The translations under genes and the position numbers were made by a program. From Galbula dea (lineage: Eukaryota > Chordata > Aves > Piciformes > Galbulidae): a DNA stretch of 64,000 nt. Each line of letters starts with the position of its first letter. Within the stretch, counting starts at the first letter, position 1. Of the stretch, positions 9,525 through 23,949 are shown piece by piece. Where the stretch lies: assembly GCA_013399015.1 (NCBI GenBank), contig VWZX01002526.1:1456835-1520834 (forward strand), read 5' to 3'. Under the pieces are notes generated by a model. The model saw only the letters and a list, made by a program, of their open reading frames with translations, had not been told where the DNA came from and ran no database searches.

Positions 9525-12500
9525 TACCACTTTGTCTATGTAAAGCCTAATGTGTCTCAGGGATGTTCAGTATAAGCCTGGCTCTGTACTCCTTGAACAG
9601 ATTTCTTTGCATCTTCTTTGGCACAAGTCACTTCATGGAAAGCCATACACAAACCCCCCAGTGCTCAATAACTGGAAACTAAACATACATGTTCATCTGA
9701 CAGAAACTTCAAGCTCATTCCAGCAGCCCAACACTGCACAGTATTATCCTGAGCTGCACTTAAGAGCTCTCTCTTCCTCATTAACTCTGTTCCTAAATTA
9801 ACACTTTCCAAGAGATCAGTTCCAGTTCTGGTAAGGCTGGTTACTGAATAACTGATTGTAATTAATGCCTAAATTTATCACTGGTACAATAATAGCTACA
9901 CTGTTCTCTTAAGCCTCTTTCAGAAGCTCAACACAACTCACTGTTGGCTCTGCAAGTATTCTGTGTAGGTATTTCTAAATATCTCATTTGCTGGATCCTT
10001 CAGTGAACTCGAGCAAGTTGTCTTGATTGTGGATCACAACCTGGTTCTGCCTGCTTGGAATTTAGTGATTGATGCATCCCTAATGGCCTTCCCTGATCTT
10101 TGACTAGGGGTTCTCCCACTGACAACAGGCTGGTAAGTGGCCCATGGCCTAACATTCCTACTAGGGACAGCTCTAAGTCCCTACATAGCAATTACTGTAT
10201 TAAGACTGTATATTAGAAGAGACATTCTTTTAAGTGGGGAGTAAGACTTCAGCATTATACACAGAAATTGCTGCAGTCCAAATGATTTGGAGATCTTGCC
10301 TCTGCAAGAAAGCTGCTGCAGCTCTGTTCTGAAAGCATTCTCAATAAATTTGCTTTGCAGTTGAAAAAGTCTGAACTAGAGAGGTGTTCTAGGAGAGGTC
10401 TGGGTAATAGTTCCCCAAGCTTTCATATTAAGGGTATATTGTCTAATAAGGACAGAGTCTAATGTTAATGTGCTTGCTTCAGTTCTGTGTTTATAACTTT
10501 TCCACCATGCAATATCCATCTTGCATATAAATTAGTGTGGCCTGAGTAGAAATACTGTGCAAATGAAGGCAATACTTTGTATATCTCTGGTGGCAGCATT
10601 CAGTTCATTAACTTGGAAAAGGAGGAAACTGAAAAATCTGCCACTGATAAATATTACTTTTGCTTTTCTAATTTTTACTTCAGTGACTGTCCAGCATCCT
10701 TTCTAATTCTTGCCTGGTTAGTGCCATTAGAATGCTTCATTTTCTTGCTCACTGTTGAGGGAGGGATTAAATTGCTTTCTTTTTAGTTGTCTGGGTAGTA
10801 ATGTCTGTTCAAATAACAGTAAGAATACTGGCCAATGTTTGGCTTGCACTGAAGAAAACTTAAATACTGGACAGACTGAGAGCAAACCAGGAAGCCAAGA
10901 CTGGAAACTTCACATCTCCATGTGATTCTGTGATCATATCTGATACAGCAAGCAGGAGCCCAGAACTTTACTTCATTAATTTGTAGCCTTATAGGACAAA
11001 CTGTAGCTCTGTAAGTTGTTTGATTTGATCAGCTAAGACTAAAGCTATACAAGTCTTGCCTTTTTGCATCTGAAAGGATTTAGGCTTGTAGTAAAGGTGT
11101 CATCCTTCAGTCCTTGCAGGAAAGAATGAAAATACAGAAGGATTATGACTGAATACATGTCAAATTGTTTATCTGAGCTTGTAGTTTGCTGCTAGAACTG
11201 CATTCTCCAGACTTCTAAGTAAAAGGTTGGGAACAGACTTAAACTGCAGACTGTGCAGGGAAAACCTAAAAGTTTGGTCAGCTTTTCTCATCAGTTAATT
11301 GCACAGTTGAAATTATGGCATGTGGGGAGGATGTATCTGAAGTGACAGACAAGTGTCATTGTGCATGATCAGTGGGACTTGATGTATGACCTTAGCATAT
11401 AACTGCCAACACTTCTGAAATTAGCTTAATCATGGCAAATTGTAGTGACACCTCCTCCTAATGGTAGGAAGTGTTTAATAGAAAGCATGTGAGAAGGCAC
11501 ATGTGTTCAGGTTATTTTTGTACAGTGAAGAAATCTAGGATCAGGTCACTTGAGATCCTATGCAGATGGCTGGGTAGGTAACCCTGGGTCTGTCCTGAAG
11601 TAAACTGGAGTCAGAGATTGCAGTGTGTAAGTAGGAAGAATGTTAGAGACACCACATGAAATCTTTTCCTCCAGGACTTTTTTTTTCCTAGTAAATCAAT
11701 AATTTGTTATCCCCTGTCTACCCCAATTTATCTTAAACTCACTGCCTCTTGAAAAGCCAAATGCAAGCAAAGGAGAGTAATGTGTCACATCATGGCTCTT
11801 TTATTGTGGAATTGCAGCTTAGAAATGTAAGTATCTTTTGGCTTAAAAAATTAGGTTTAGAACAAAATGGAAGTGACCTTTTGAACTGTTTTACTCTATG
11901 GTGATCTGTACTTCTCCAGAGAAGTTCATGGGTCAAAAGTTTGCCCTATTTAGAAATATTTTTATAGGTTTTTATATATGTTGAACTCAAATGTGCTACT
12001 AGAACAATAGAAACTTAAAGCTGTTAGAAGATAGTAAAATGCATCTTTCTTAAATGAGGTAATGGGGTTATGATGCCCCCATTTTGTTACACTTTGGCTT
12101 CTACACAAACATTAAGAAACTTCAGTCTATTTAGTCTCTTAAAACCTAAAGCATTTAAGTATTTATGTGTAACTGTGCTTTGCTTTAAATCTTACTCCTC
12201 CCAAAAATCTGGCAGGTGATTGTTGAAACAATAAACACATTAGTTTATTGCATAAGCTGGTACTGTAATTGAAAAAGTAAAATGACTAAGCACAGTGTTC
12301 TCAGTAAAGCTGCCAAAATAAAGTACAGCCCAGAAGGGCAAGCTTTGCTTTTCAGTAAGCTTCAACCATGAAGCTTAAACCATGAAATAATTCACCCTAA
12401 GGGCTTCCTCACCCTGACAAGTGACTAAAATGCTAAATGTCTCATACCTCCATGTACTGTCCAATAACTTGCATTAACATAAGATCTTTGGTAGTTAAAT

Positions 12501-12641
12501 ACTAAATGTACATTCTTATTCACAAGCTACAAGAACTGAGTGGTTTTCTTCCTCAGCTTCCTGTGGTACTGTTGAAGGCACACAACTTCACATGCAGCAT
12601 CTGTAAATGTGCCTTTGTGGAACTCAGTAGCTAGGCAAGAA

Positions 12642-12655
12642 GTGTGTGTGTGTGC
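12642..12655. repeat. short GT dinucleotide repeat
   Basis: A run of about seven GT units lies in intron 1. It is short and of no evident function, but possibly polymorphic. Confidence 0.7.
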
Positions 12656-15600
12656 TTACAGTTGAAGATGCAAGAATTGAGTAACCTCTGCTGGTAGAGC
12701 CATAAGAAAGTTAATCAAGAGCTGTGGCAAGGAAAGAGTGAACTTGCTTTTTGTCTTGTCTTGTGATGGCTAATAACACTTCTGTTACTTAGAGCATAAT
12801 CCTGGTTACAGCTTGGGCCAATTCTTACTTCTGATGGAAAGATGACTTCATGTTATTCTTTAAGAGCTTTTATATTTCAAACTTTCTGTCAAGTTTTACT
12901 TTGTTTAAATAAGTAGAATAGTCTCATGCCCTTCAGACTTGTAGTCATGTCTTCTAGCTGTTGTCCTTTCCATTTCCTTCCAGCTTTTTCTGGTTGTCTC
13001 AAGCTGTTTACCTATAGCATGCATTGCTCACTGAAGTGTTCAGGTTGAATGATGTTGTGCCTTACAAGGAATCACCTTAGGAGGTGATCACCTCTAGTAT
13101 AACACTGGGACAGAAGTAAAGAATATCTGCTTTCAAAAGGGTACTGATTTGGGTTCTGCTTCTCTGCTGCAATCCACAGGTGTTCCTGAAAAATGTATAA
13201 TCCTTTCTCTAGGTAACCTGCTAGCAGGAGCTCTTTGAATAAATATCTGCTGGGTTTTTCTTTATTTCAGGCTGTCCTTTGCTATTGTTAGAGATCTCAG
13301 CTCAGTAACACTGCTATCAGTGCATGAGCAGATGATACTTCTGGACCAACACTAGAAAGCTGCTGAAACCCTACTTAGCAATACTATTTTGGAATCAGTT
13401 ACTCTTCATAGGAAAAGTTGTGGAAGCAGTTGTAATGTTCTGAGTGCCCTACCCACTTCTGTGATGGTTTCACCTAATGTTACCAGAGCTTTAATATAGG
13501 GATCCATGGCACCTACTACTTATCAATAAGACCTGTGAAATCCTACAGAACTGCTAATTAAAACCTTCATGTGTTTCAGAGCAGGATTTTTCCTGGAAGA
13601 CTTATTGAGTGACCAAATTCAGCCAGTTCTAGTTGTCTAAAATCGATTCTAAAGGTCTGAACTGAAACCAGAGAAGGCCTATAGCAAGCCATCCAATAAG
13701 TCAGTGTTTGCAACAGGCTTTTTAGAAACTCTAGGTAAAACTAATGCCACCACAGTCTGACCTGGATAACTGCCAGTTGCTCAAAATCTCATTACCTTTG
13801 ATATTTTGGGTTGCCTACTCTTAACAGCCCTTTATTTTAAGCAGGTGTAAAACTTCAAATACTTAGGACTAATATGTAAATTGCTATGTAAAGGTAACAA
13901 CTTTGTCTGTTCTCCAAGGACTTAGTGGAGTATATGGTAAAGTTGTTCCTTAACCTGAATGACAAGCCTGTAAATTCCAGCAAACTGTTGCCTAAACACC
14001 TTGCAAACAGTGAGGAAACCAGCCCAAAGCAGTGAAGTAATTCAGGGGTAAATGTGCTCTCCCTTATCAACTGCATGGGTGATAAATGGATTTAGCTAGT
14101 TATGATTGCTGGAGAAAGGAATCCTGTAAGTGTTAAATATCTTCCTGGGAACTGTGGTGGAAGCCAAGCCACTGTCTTATACCAGAATAAACTGATAAGA
14201 GAAAGTATTTGGTTAAAAGCAGAACAGTTCTTTAAAGCAATAGTCTGAAGACCTAAAACTCTTTTGACAAGATGAGGTTAGGTAATATTACACAGTATTC
14301 ATTCAGGTACTTGACTCTGGTTTTGTGACTAACTCATGCCTCTGTAGGAATTATGAGTTCCCTTCTTTCCCTCCCCCCAGATGTAAGCCTGTGATTTCCT
14401 CTGCACCACAAAGTAAAGCATCAGTTTCTGAAATTTATTTAGTCAAAAACACTTAACAGCTTCAACCAGGTGTATATGTGCTTGCACCATACTTTACCTG
14501 ACCTCTGCATGTGATTTGTGATACTCCTTACTTGGGTTGCTGCTGTGGGCAGTTGTCATCTTCTGAAAGATGAAGACCTAGTTGAAAATGGGGAAATTAA
14601 TGTATTATAGCAAGTCAAAGGCACCAGGAGTTGATCAGGAATGACAGATCAGGGAGCTGGAAATGTAACATCTGGAATATTGTAAGGTCAGGCTCAGCTT
14701 TCCAGAGCAGCAGTGAGAAGACTCTGCATCTCTTATGGTTTCAGGATCAGAGAACAGAAAGCAATGACAGCTTAAAGCAAAGAAGAGCTGAATGCCCTAG
14801 CTTGTGGTGTACCTGTTCTCACCAGCTTCTGCTGGAACATGAAAGATTAAACTAGAGCAAAGAGTAGAGGCTACAAATTTTGTACCAGTATTTCTTCTGC
14901 TATGGAAGCAGAGCAGCAGAGGTGAAGCCAGACTGAGTGTGGGTGAAGCAAGATGAGTCAGTTGAAAAGTTAGTCAGTGGTGCAACCACAAGCTTTAAGA
15001 ATGAAGGTGTATGGATGACAGAACATGAATGGAGAGTTGTTTAACTATCTTCATGAGGCCCACCCTGTTGTGATGTGTTACTACATGAGAATGGTCTAAT
15101 AGTTTAGAGAAGGCTCCTGTCAAACTGTTGAGGTGCATAAGCAGATAGCTTCAGTGCTTTAAAGGCAGCAGTAATTGATCAGCTCTCAATTTGGGCATTT
15201 CTTCTGACATGTTCTGTGAGTTGCTATATAGTCCTTGAGACAGGAGGTCCTTTAATATTAGGTGTCTGTTAGACTAATCTTGCAGACTTCTGAGCAAGTA
15301 GTTGTTCCTGTTTATCCTTCAAATCACCACTCAACAAATTTCACTTGCTAGTCTCCAAGCTGTAGTTGGTAGGCCTTTAAAAAATGTAAAGGAGATAGTC
15401 TTCATTTATGTTCAGGTGGCCAGTTCTGGGGTTCTGACCTTAAGTAGTAGCTGTTACTTACATTGAAAATATACAGACTGTGGAGCCCCTTTCACTCTCC
15501 TTCCTCTGAAGGTGGTTTATTCTAACTGCATGGGTATTTTGGTGTATCTTTAAACAAAGGCACAAAACCAAACCAATTTTGTCAGATGTTCAGGTTGATA

Positions 15601-16603
15601 CTACTTTCCCTTTCTCCTAACTGGAATTTCCCAATTAGTTTGAGACTTCAGGATCTATCCAGGGAAGTAGAAGTTATTGCTTGTTCTCTGATCCAAGTGA
15701 ATGCCCTTCTGAATAGGGGATCTGATGTCTTTCTGAGGATACTAGATGTCTAGCAGGATAACCTGCCAACTCATCTGTTACACTTCAGTATTATGCTATC
15801 CTGTGTACAGAAATTGCTGGTGTTTCCCTCCTTGTCCTGCTCTTCTCATGGGATGCTTTCAGTGCTGGCAAGTATCAAAGCAGCTCTACTTCCCTGTAGA
15901 AATACATGTGATACTATCTGACCACAAATTCATTCTGCCTCTGAGAATAATCTCAGAAGGTAGTCTAGCTGGTATGCAATTAGCTGTGCAGAAAGAAACA
16001 ACCACTAGATTAGCTTTGTTTTCTAAACAGTCAATCATACTTGTATAGATTGAACTTGTAACTACCATGTTCTTTATGCCAGCAGCCTTGCATTTAGAAA
16101 ATGACTGGTGCAGTTGCTTTGAATCTTACAGCTAAATCAATGTTGGCAATGATTTCTTATTGACTTTAAATACCCCTTTTATGCAAAGAATATCTTCTAG
16201 TAGAAAGAGCCCACCTAGTCCAGTAGAAACTACTGCAACAATAGGTTGTCTTCAGGGACATGCAAGAAAAGTTGTTTTAGCATGTGTAGGATTGATTCAC
16301 TTAGGATGTTTTAAGTAATTTAAGGCTGCATATCTGATAGTAACCTCCAACAGAAAATGCTTGAGAGACTAGATGCTTTTCAAACAGCATTTGCTGGGTT
16401 CTTCTGGATTGGGGATAACAGTTTGTAAGGCCAACCAATATTCAAGCTATCAAATGTAGGTTAGCATCTCTTCTGCTTTCATGGCCTGCTTGTGGTAGCC
16501 CTGGCTGGCCATAACAAATAGGTACACTGCAGCTGATGAAACCATGATGTGGATTCCTCTTAACCACTCCACTTCTGGAAAATGTCTGAGGATTTAAAGA
16601 GGG

Positions 16604-16630
16604 CATATGATCTATACTTTAGATCATATG
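16604..16630. repeat. perfect inverted repeat, 10-bp arms, 7-base loop
   Basis: CATATGATCT, a 7-base spacer, then AGATCATATG. Each arm also contains the palindrome CATATG, an E-box type hexamer. It lies in intron 1 with no surrounding repeat element recognised. Confidence 0.75.
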
Positions 16631-17398
16631 ATAATGCATACAGTTTTGTGGCTGAGACCTGTCCTCATCTCACAATGCACCTTTGTCCCTAGAGGATTCC
16701 TTAGGTCATATGTAAAACTTCCCTTGAAGGATGGCAGCTTTTGGAGCAAGTGTAGAGGAAAAGTTGAAGGACTGACAGAGCATGAGTAAATTGTCTGAAC
16801 ATGACAGGGCTAAACCTAGACTGTGAGATGTGTTTACTTTCATTTTCACCTGGCTGTCAGCTGGAAGAACTGCTGCAGTGACTGCTCTGATATGACAGTA
16901 GAATATAGAAATGCTTCAGCTCTGGTACAGCTGCAAGTCTCAGTCTCATCCTGGTCCAGATGTATGCTGTTCAAGTGGCATGGATGGTGGAGCTTGTGCA
17001 TCCTGTAAGAGGAGAGTGGGGTTGACAGTCATTCCCAAATTAGGTAAAAATGACAAATTCTGACAAGCCTTTGCCAAGCATTTTGTAGTTCTATAAAGTC
17101 ACAAATGGAAGAGGTCTAAATGTTTCCCTGCTAGCAGGTCTCTGTGTGTCAAGTCCAACTGCCAAGCACTTGTAGCCTCTTATTATTTTAGCATGTGTGT
17201 CAGTAAATATCTTACCCTGCCAGTTCTAACAGGGTTACAGCTTGGCAAAACACATCACAGAAATAGCATTCATTCTTCATCCAAAATCAAAATATCCTGA
17301 TCAAGCTGCTCTGAAATGTGGCCACCAGCTTTCTGTGGGGCTGTTTGTACACCAGCTGTCTAAATCATATTAATTGTGCTAAAATTTTATAAAACAGA

Positions 17399-17456
17399 TT
17401 GTAAATAGGCTTGTAAATACACTGTCATTTCTACAACAGGTTTGTAAATACACTGT
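17399..17456. repeat. 31-bp-spaced direct repeat with GTAAATA motifs
   Basis: TTGTAAATACACTGT occurs identically at 17411-17425 and 17442-17456. A related TTGTAAATAGG precedes them at 17399. Three GTAAATA cores thus fall within about 55 bases. GTAAATA resembles the forkhead (FOX) core motif. Confidence 0.7.
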
Positions 17457-19668
17457 ACTGGTTGTTACCCATGTTTCCTTCTCCTAGAAGGTGTAACTCC
17501 TAAACAGTAAGTTTCACCTTCTTTGCTTAAATTGCTATTTGCAGAAGTTCTTACTGTATTGTTCCTAAGTTCTGTAGAATGTTCTGAAATCAGTGTGGTG
17601 ATGCAACACTTCTAAGCACTGATTTATCCATGTTACTGGCCAAACATTATTTTTCTGCTATTCTGAAGATCTATTAATCTTCTTTATTATTGCTGTTAAG
17701 AGGGGATTCTTCATGTTGGTTTTCTTACACCTTGCTTAAAATATATGGGCTATGCATCACTGCTAGGTTAGCTCAAATGTTTGTTTAAATAATTGAGAAA
17801 CTAAATCAAATGGCTATACTTCATGGCAATGAACATAAACATCTCATGCTGGTATTTGGGACAGTCTGAAAAACTGGAGCAGGGATCTGCTGAAGTTTTC
17901 TAGCTGTACATTTATGGAGTGTGTTCTCAGTGCTTGTGCTTCAGAAGGGAGGTACTGAAGATGTTTACCAAAGGTGCTGCAGTATAAAACTGCTGCTCTG
18001 ACCTATAGCTGTTTCCTATCTTAGCACCAACTAGTGTATTGTAGGCTTGAGGTCATGTGGCTGAGAAGCAACTTTTTTACTGCACCCTTTGCAGCAGGGT
18101 TGCATTGGGAGGAGGCAGGTCCCCTTGGATGCCAGGGAGGAAATAATTAAGAAATTAAATTATCTCTAAACACCTTTATTCCTTTCTTTCAATGCTATAG
18201 CAGTCAGCTTCACTTAACACTTCATCAGGGAACGTTAGAATATTTTACTTGGCCCAGATGGAGGGAAGCTATGCAAAGCTGGGGTGGGGATGAGATGGAA
18301 GAGAGGGAATCTCTCCTCTGTGCTGACAAGAGACAGTTTCCAGCAATCATTCTGAATCAATGTGGGCTCAAACTGCAGGTTAGGGTGTAAACAGTTGCTT
18401 ATTACCAAGGTGTCACAGTGGTGATGTGCCAGTTTGGTCTGGGAGTCCACTCAAAGAAGGCAAAATGAGAACATTTAGTGCAAGATGATATAACCATTTA
18501 TATATAGTTGTTTACAAACTCTTGAGAGAATCTGAAATGTGAGACACCCTCTTCTGTGTTGTTTTGGTTGTTCTCTTGAGGGAGTAATTATTTCCTCTGA
18601 GTTACTAAAATCCAGCCAAAGCCTAACTTCTCCATCTTTGGAGGGTGAACAAAATTCTGTGAATGCTTTCAAAACCTTACATGAACAGTTTTCTGAGATT
18701 GAATGATGGCTGTGCTTTTAGGGACTGGTAATTGGAGATAATTCCAATAAATTAGACTTTGCAGATGTTAATGATATGCTAGAGGAAATCAGCTTGTGAA
18801 GATCTATGCTGTCTTTTTGTCTTGATCTCTTGAATAGCTTCTGTCATTGTCTAATACATATTCTGGCAGTATTTGGGTTTCTTAAGTATTTACAGCCTGA
18901 AGAAATGAGCCTGAGTTTTTGGAGCAGTGAATATAATTAGTTGATATGCTAGTAGATGAAGATAAAGTCCTGTGTTCTTTGTAGGTACAGTTACATCTGC
19001 AAGGAATATCCAACTTTGTATATACAGACTAAGTAATGGGTCCTGGCTTGGCTGTTTGTTTTAATGGATGGATATTCATGCAAAACACTAGTCTCAACTT
19101 ATTGTAGAAAGGATTGCACATTCTGGAGAGTAATTTGCAAATGGTTGTGCTGGTGTGCTTCATTTCCCACACTGTGCAATCAGAAAGGCAGCCTTGGTGA
19201 AAGAACTTCCAGAAAAGATACTAGTGGCAATGAGGTACTGATAGGATTATTCTTGCACCACCAGGCCCACTGGGTTAGACATTGTCCTTCCTTCTGCAGG
19301 AAGGTAAGATTGTTCCAGTTAATCCACTTGGTAATGTATTAAAATGTTCCCTAACAATAATTTTGTTTTCTGTTGTCTTACCTCATTGAGACAGAGGGAA
19401 TGAATCAATTCAGTTCTGATGGGAGAAAACTCATGTCCAACATGGTTAAAGAAAGTTGAGGCCATACTTAGCTCTTGCCAGACTGAAGTTTACTGTGCCT
19501 ATCTGACCAAACTAGTGGATTTTGTAGTGAAAGTGATTTGCAGCAGTATCATTCCATAACAGTGGATTTGTATTTGCACACTGGCCTGAGTGATCTCCTT
19601 CATCCCCATGAGGTTTTGAGTTTTGTGCTTGTCTTGACTAGGTTAATATTTTTTTTTTGATTTGAAAG

Positions 19669-20070
19669 TATCATAGAATTGGCAGAGATGGAAGGGACCT
19701 TAAAGATCATCTACTTCCAGTGTCCCTGCTGTGGATACATCCCACTAGATCAGGTTGGCCAGAGCCCCATCCAGCCTGGCCTTGGAAACTTCCAGGGATG
19801 AGGCTTCTGCAACCTGTCTGGGCAAACTGTTCCAGTGTTTCACCACCCTAACAGTGAAGAGCTTCTTCCTAATGTCCAATCTAAATCTACCCTCCTCTAG
19901 TTTGTATCCATTCTCCCAAGTCATATCACTACCTGACATCCTAAAAAGTCCTTCACCAGCTTTCTTTTAGGCCCCCTTCAGATACTGGAAGGCCACAATA
20001 AGGTTTCCTTGAAGCCTTCTCTTCTCCAGACTGAATAACCCCAACTCTCTCAGCCTGTCAAAATACTTGG
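19669..20070 (-). mobile_element. CR1 LINE fragment with ORF2 C-terminal remnant
   Basis: This is an inverted CR1 3' end. On the + strand it begins with ATCATAGAATT and GGAAGGGACCTT, the complement of the CR1 tail. On the - strand, 19745-19939 encodes a peptide containing the blocks GRFRLDIRKK, VVKHWNSLPR and SLEVSKARLDG, which I recognise as the C-terminus of the CR1 reverse transcriptase ORF. It is a truncated, inactive copy inside intron 1. Confidence 0.9.
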
Positions 20071-20633
20071 TGGTTAGTGCTTGCTATCTTGCCTTTAACC
20101 TTTATCAAGATGAACTTGTTAAATCTCATCTAAGCCTTATTCAGAGTCAGTCATAGGGTTGCTTAGGCATGGTATCCTTGTAGAACAAGCTGGTTTATGC
20201 TGGTGTTTCAGTGCCTTTGATTACCTGAATGATGAATTAAATGTTAGGGCATGTCAAATGTGGTTCTTTATTGCACCCAGTTAGCCTTAACCTTTTTTCC
20301 TTTGGCAGGCTTTTAGTGATTTGAAACAGGTTAGTCCAGTTTAATGTAAGACTTAGAATTGGAGATTGACTTTCAAGATCTGGAGTCATGTTGCTCACAT
20401 ATGGGGCTTCAGTAATATGAGAGATAATTGCATTTAAAAAAATTATTCCTGAACAAGTGTAGTCTTCCCTCTCTGATAGTTAATACAGATTTTTTCAGGA
20501 CATGACCTGTAATTGTGCACTTGCAGTCCAGAAGGTCAAGTGTAGCCTAGCTACAAAAAGAAGCATGGCCAGCCAGTCAAGGGAGAGGACTCTCCCCTCT
20601 ACTGAAAATTTTACTAGGTTTTAAAGTAAGAGT

Positions 20634-20802
20634 AGATTCAGGCTAGGTATAAGAATATTTTTACACTGAGGGTGGTGAAACACTGGCACAGGTTGACAGA
20701 GGTGGTAAACATACCTGGAAATTGTCCATGCTTACTGCAGGGGCATTGGACTGGGTGACCTTCAGAGGTCCCTTCCAACCCAAACCATTCTGATTCCATG
20801 AA
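20634..20802 (+). mobile_element. CR1 LINE 3' fragment
   Basis: Degraded CR1 3' end with the blocks GAGGGTGGTGAAACACTGGC, GACCTTCAGAGGTCCCTTCC and AACCATTCTGATTCC. It lies 560 bp from the inverted CR1 copy at 19669 and points the other way. Small internal deletions are apparent relative to other copies in this window. It has no coding capacity. Confidence 0.85.
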
Positions 20803-22500
20803 AGCAGTAGCTAAAGTCTTTGTGTTTTCATTTAACTATGTGAGAAGTCTTAACAGGAATTAAAACAACTACCCTGCCTGTAATTGCTGCCTTTTTGAAG
20901 CACTTATGACTCACTTATATGATGATGCTTCTAGAAGTCACATGGTTTCTTGAGTTTAAATTTTTATGAAGGAACAACTTAATCAGAACACAGAAGGATG
21001 CAGCCCCTTTGACCTTCAAGTAGACTATTTGAGCAGTTTTGTCCAGCTGGACCAGAAACTCCAGGTATGTTTTGTAGATGCTTTTCTTCCTAGTGCAGTG
21101 GCTAAACAGTTGGATCTTGACATAGGCCAAAGCAACTTCCCCTGTAGCCAGTTCTGTTGCTATAAATGGCTGCTAATAATTAGCAACAGAGATGCAAAAC
21201 AACCAGGGAGAAAATAGCTGCATGCTGGCAAGTGGTATTCTGCCTTCCATCTGGCAAGTGTGAGGAGGCAGAATACATGATAGGTCTCCTAGCATGACTG
21301 CAGCTCCATCTTCTGCCTTCTGAAAAAGATGTCTTGACCTGGGCAGGTGAGTCTGCTTTTTGACCTTGCAGCCACATGGAACCAACAACAAGTTCTTTCC
21401 TGTGAGCTGCAATTTCACACTGACTTTGGGTACTGTAACATGAAGTAATGCTCCCAGCTACCCCTATTCCTCCCTTCTGCTGTTACATAGGTATGGAGCC
21501 ATGCAATCAGATAAAACCAACCTGACTTCATAAGATTTTAGCTTTAGATTTTTTTTTTGTCAGCTTAGTTTTCAGCCTGGGTGAGTTATGCTGTGTGGTT
21601 CACTACTTAAATGCTTTGTGGCTGTGCAGGAAGGGGTGGGAGTAAGGAACCTGCAGCTAAGAAAAGGGAGAAGAGACTTCTGCTTTTAGAGGAAGTACTT
21701 GTTTATGCCAGCTTAAAGTGATTGAGAAACCTATAGTGTAAGCAGTATAAGCTGGTAACTTATATTAAGTGATATTCCTATGCAGGCAGCTGACTGTAAA
21801 ACAAAACTACCCTTGCTAGCAAAACAGGCTATTCTACTAGAAGTGTAATTTGCTGTTACAACTTGAAGCTGCAATCAGGTTTGTGTCTGATTTCAGCTGC
21901 TACTCTCACTCTAGTGGAAGCTACTGTCACTATTACAGCTGTGTAGAACAGAATTAATAAGGAGGGAGTCATCTGTACAAAATCAGTTGTATTGGCATCT
22001 TACAGAACTTTTAAAATGTATTTTGAGAGTCAACAAACTTCTGAGAGGTGGTGTAGTTGTGTTTGCAGAGGGATGAAGAGCAGCCTTGCCTTTAAGAGCT
22101 GCTCTCTCACAGCAAGGTGCTATTTTGTCTGGTATGGTGGAGAACCAGATGATTTGAACACAATGTTAGTAATTATCCTTTGACAAATGCCATTTTACCC
22201 TTGAAAAGACCCAAGTCTGAATGATGTATCATTTTGCAAGCCAGTAAGATGCTGCAGCAGAACTTGGTGTCCATTTTGCCTTTAATGATGGGAGAGAAGT
22301 GATGTTTGTCTGCAGCACAGGATGGAAGTGTTCAGCCAAACATTTATTTAGTCTGAGAAAAAGCCAGATAAACTCAGAATGCCTTTCTTTCCAATGCTAA
22401 CATTAAAGCTATGCTTAAATCAGTCTAGATAATCTGGCCATCTCTTGAAAAATTACTTAAACTGTAGCATAAACCAACTTGGCAGAAAACTTGACAACTT

Positions 22501-22770
22501 TCAGTGGTGCCCAGTGATAGGACAAGGGGACAGCAGGCACAGACTGGAACATGGGAGGTTCCATCTAAACATGAGGGGGAAAACCTCTTTCCTATGAGAG
22601 TGACAGAGCACTGACCCAGGCTGCCCAGAGAGGTTGTGGAGTCTCCTCTGGAGGTACTCAAAACCTGCCTGCATGTGTTCCTTTTGTGACCTGATCTAGG
22701 TGAACCTGCTTTAGCAGGAGAGTTGGACTAGATAACCCAGAGTGGTCCCTTCCAACCCTACCATTCTGTA
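22501..22770 (+). mobile_element. CR1 LINE 3' fragment
   Basis: One of the better preserved CR1 tails in the window. It starts with TCAGTGGTGCCCAGTGATAG, continues through the GGTTCCATCTAAACATGAGG and CTGCCCAGAGAGGTTGTGGA blocks, and ends with GGTCCCTTCCAACCC and CATTCTGTAG. It differs in sequence from the copies at 9331 and 20634, so it probably belongs to another CR1 subfamily. Confidence 0.88.
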
Positions 22771-23949
22771 GGGTTGTGAAGTGAAGTGTCTGAAAGTGAA
22801 GTATTTGACATATAAATGGAATTCCTGGACAGTTTTAAGCTTACCAGTCTAATATGATTCATGATTCCTAAAGATTTGAAATTCTCTTGGTATCCAGTTG
22901 GATTCATTTAACTTGTCTACTTGCTGAGCTTTTTATTACTGCTTAATAAAGTACATGTGTGATTACCTGAAACTTGCTGCATACTCCATAGTTGAATTAG
23001 TGTCATGCTTTGGCAGTGGTTCAGAAGATCTGGTTACTTGCTGAACAGTACGTTCCTATTCCTTGTTAGCAAGAGATAGCTGGAAGCACACATTAAAAAT
23101 AGTCAGTCTTAAAAGATCTGGGCAGGATTACTGTTAACAACATTTATTTTGGTATTGATGGCTTTACTACCAACCTTATGACCCCCAGGTGATGGTATCA
23201 CAAGTGCAAAAACACTGCTTGTCAACCTCTTAAGACTTTAAACCTACAAAACATGCTGAGAGGTGTGATAGAAATAGTTTTCCTGAGGCATTGTGTTGCA
23301 TAATTGTCTAGCATGAGCTTTTTGTGCTTCTCTAGCATCTTGGAGCTTCCTAGAACAAAGAAAACCACTGAGTTTTGTGGGCCTCAAAGATGACCAGTAT
23401 AACTTTGGCTATAACTTTTTCTTTGGAAAACCATAAAGAAAGGAAGTGATTTTCCTCTGGTTCTTCAATGCTTCACATGCTTTGTCTGTAAATACTACCT
23501 ACTTGAGGCACAGGATTGTGGTATAGCCTGTAACATGTCGATTTGTGCTTCACAGTCATGTTATGACTTATATGAAGATACCTGTTATAGTTTTACTAGC
23601 TAAGATTACAAGAAAGTGTTACAAAACTTGCTTACATATTTTTTTTGAAATATAACTGGCCTGTTTTGTTGAAATAAACTCCTGCTTTATAGGTTTGCCA
23701 CAATGTGGCCAAAGGTCAAAGTAAAATATGCAGCTAGGTTGAAGAAAAGCTAGTGTAATCGGTCCCCTCCTCCCACAAACATTTTGCAAGATCAGGAATA
23801 TTTGTGTCTAAACTTCAAACCCAACCTCTATACAACACAGCATGAACCTCTTTCCACTGCTGGAATTCTTAATTCTACTTCCTTATTACTTCCTTGTTCT
23901 TTAGTTATGATAACACCTTTTTAAACTTTGAGCAACCTGATTTAATGGA

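Noticed and set aside
19745..19939. - strand open frame that looks like a conserved protein
   Set aside because: It is the C-terminal remnant of a CR1 retrotransposon, reported as a mobile element rather than a gene.
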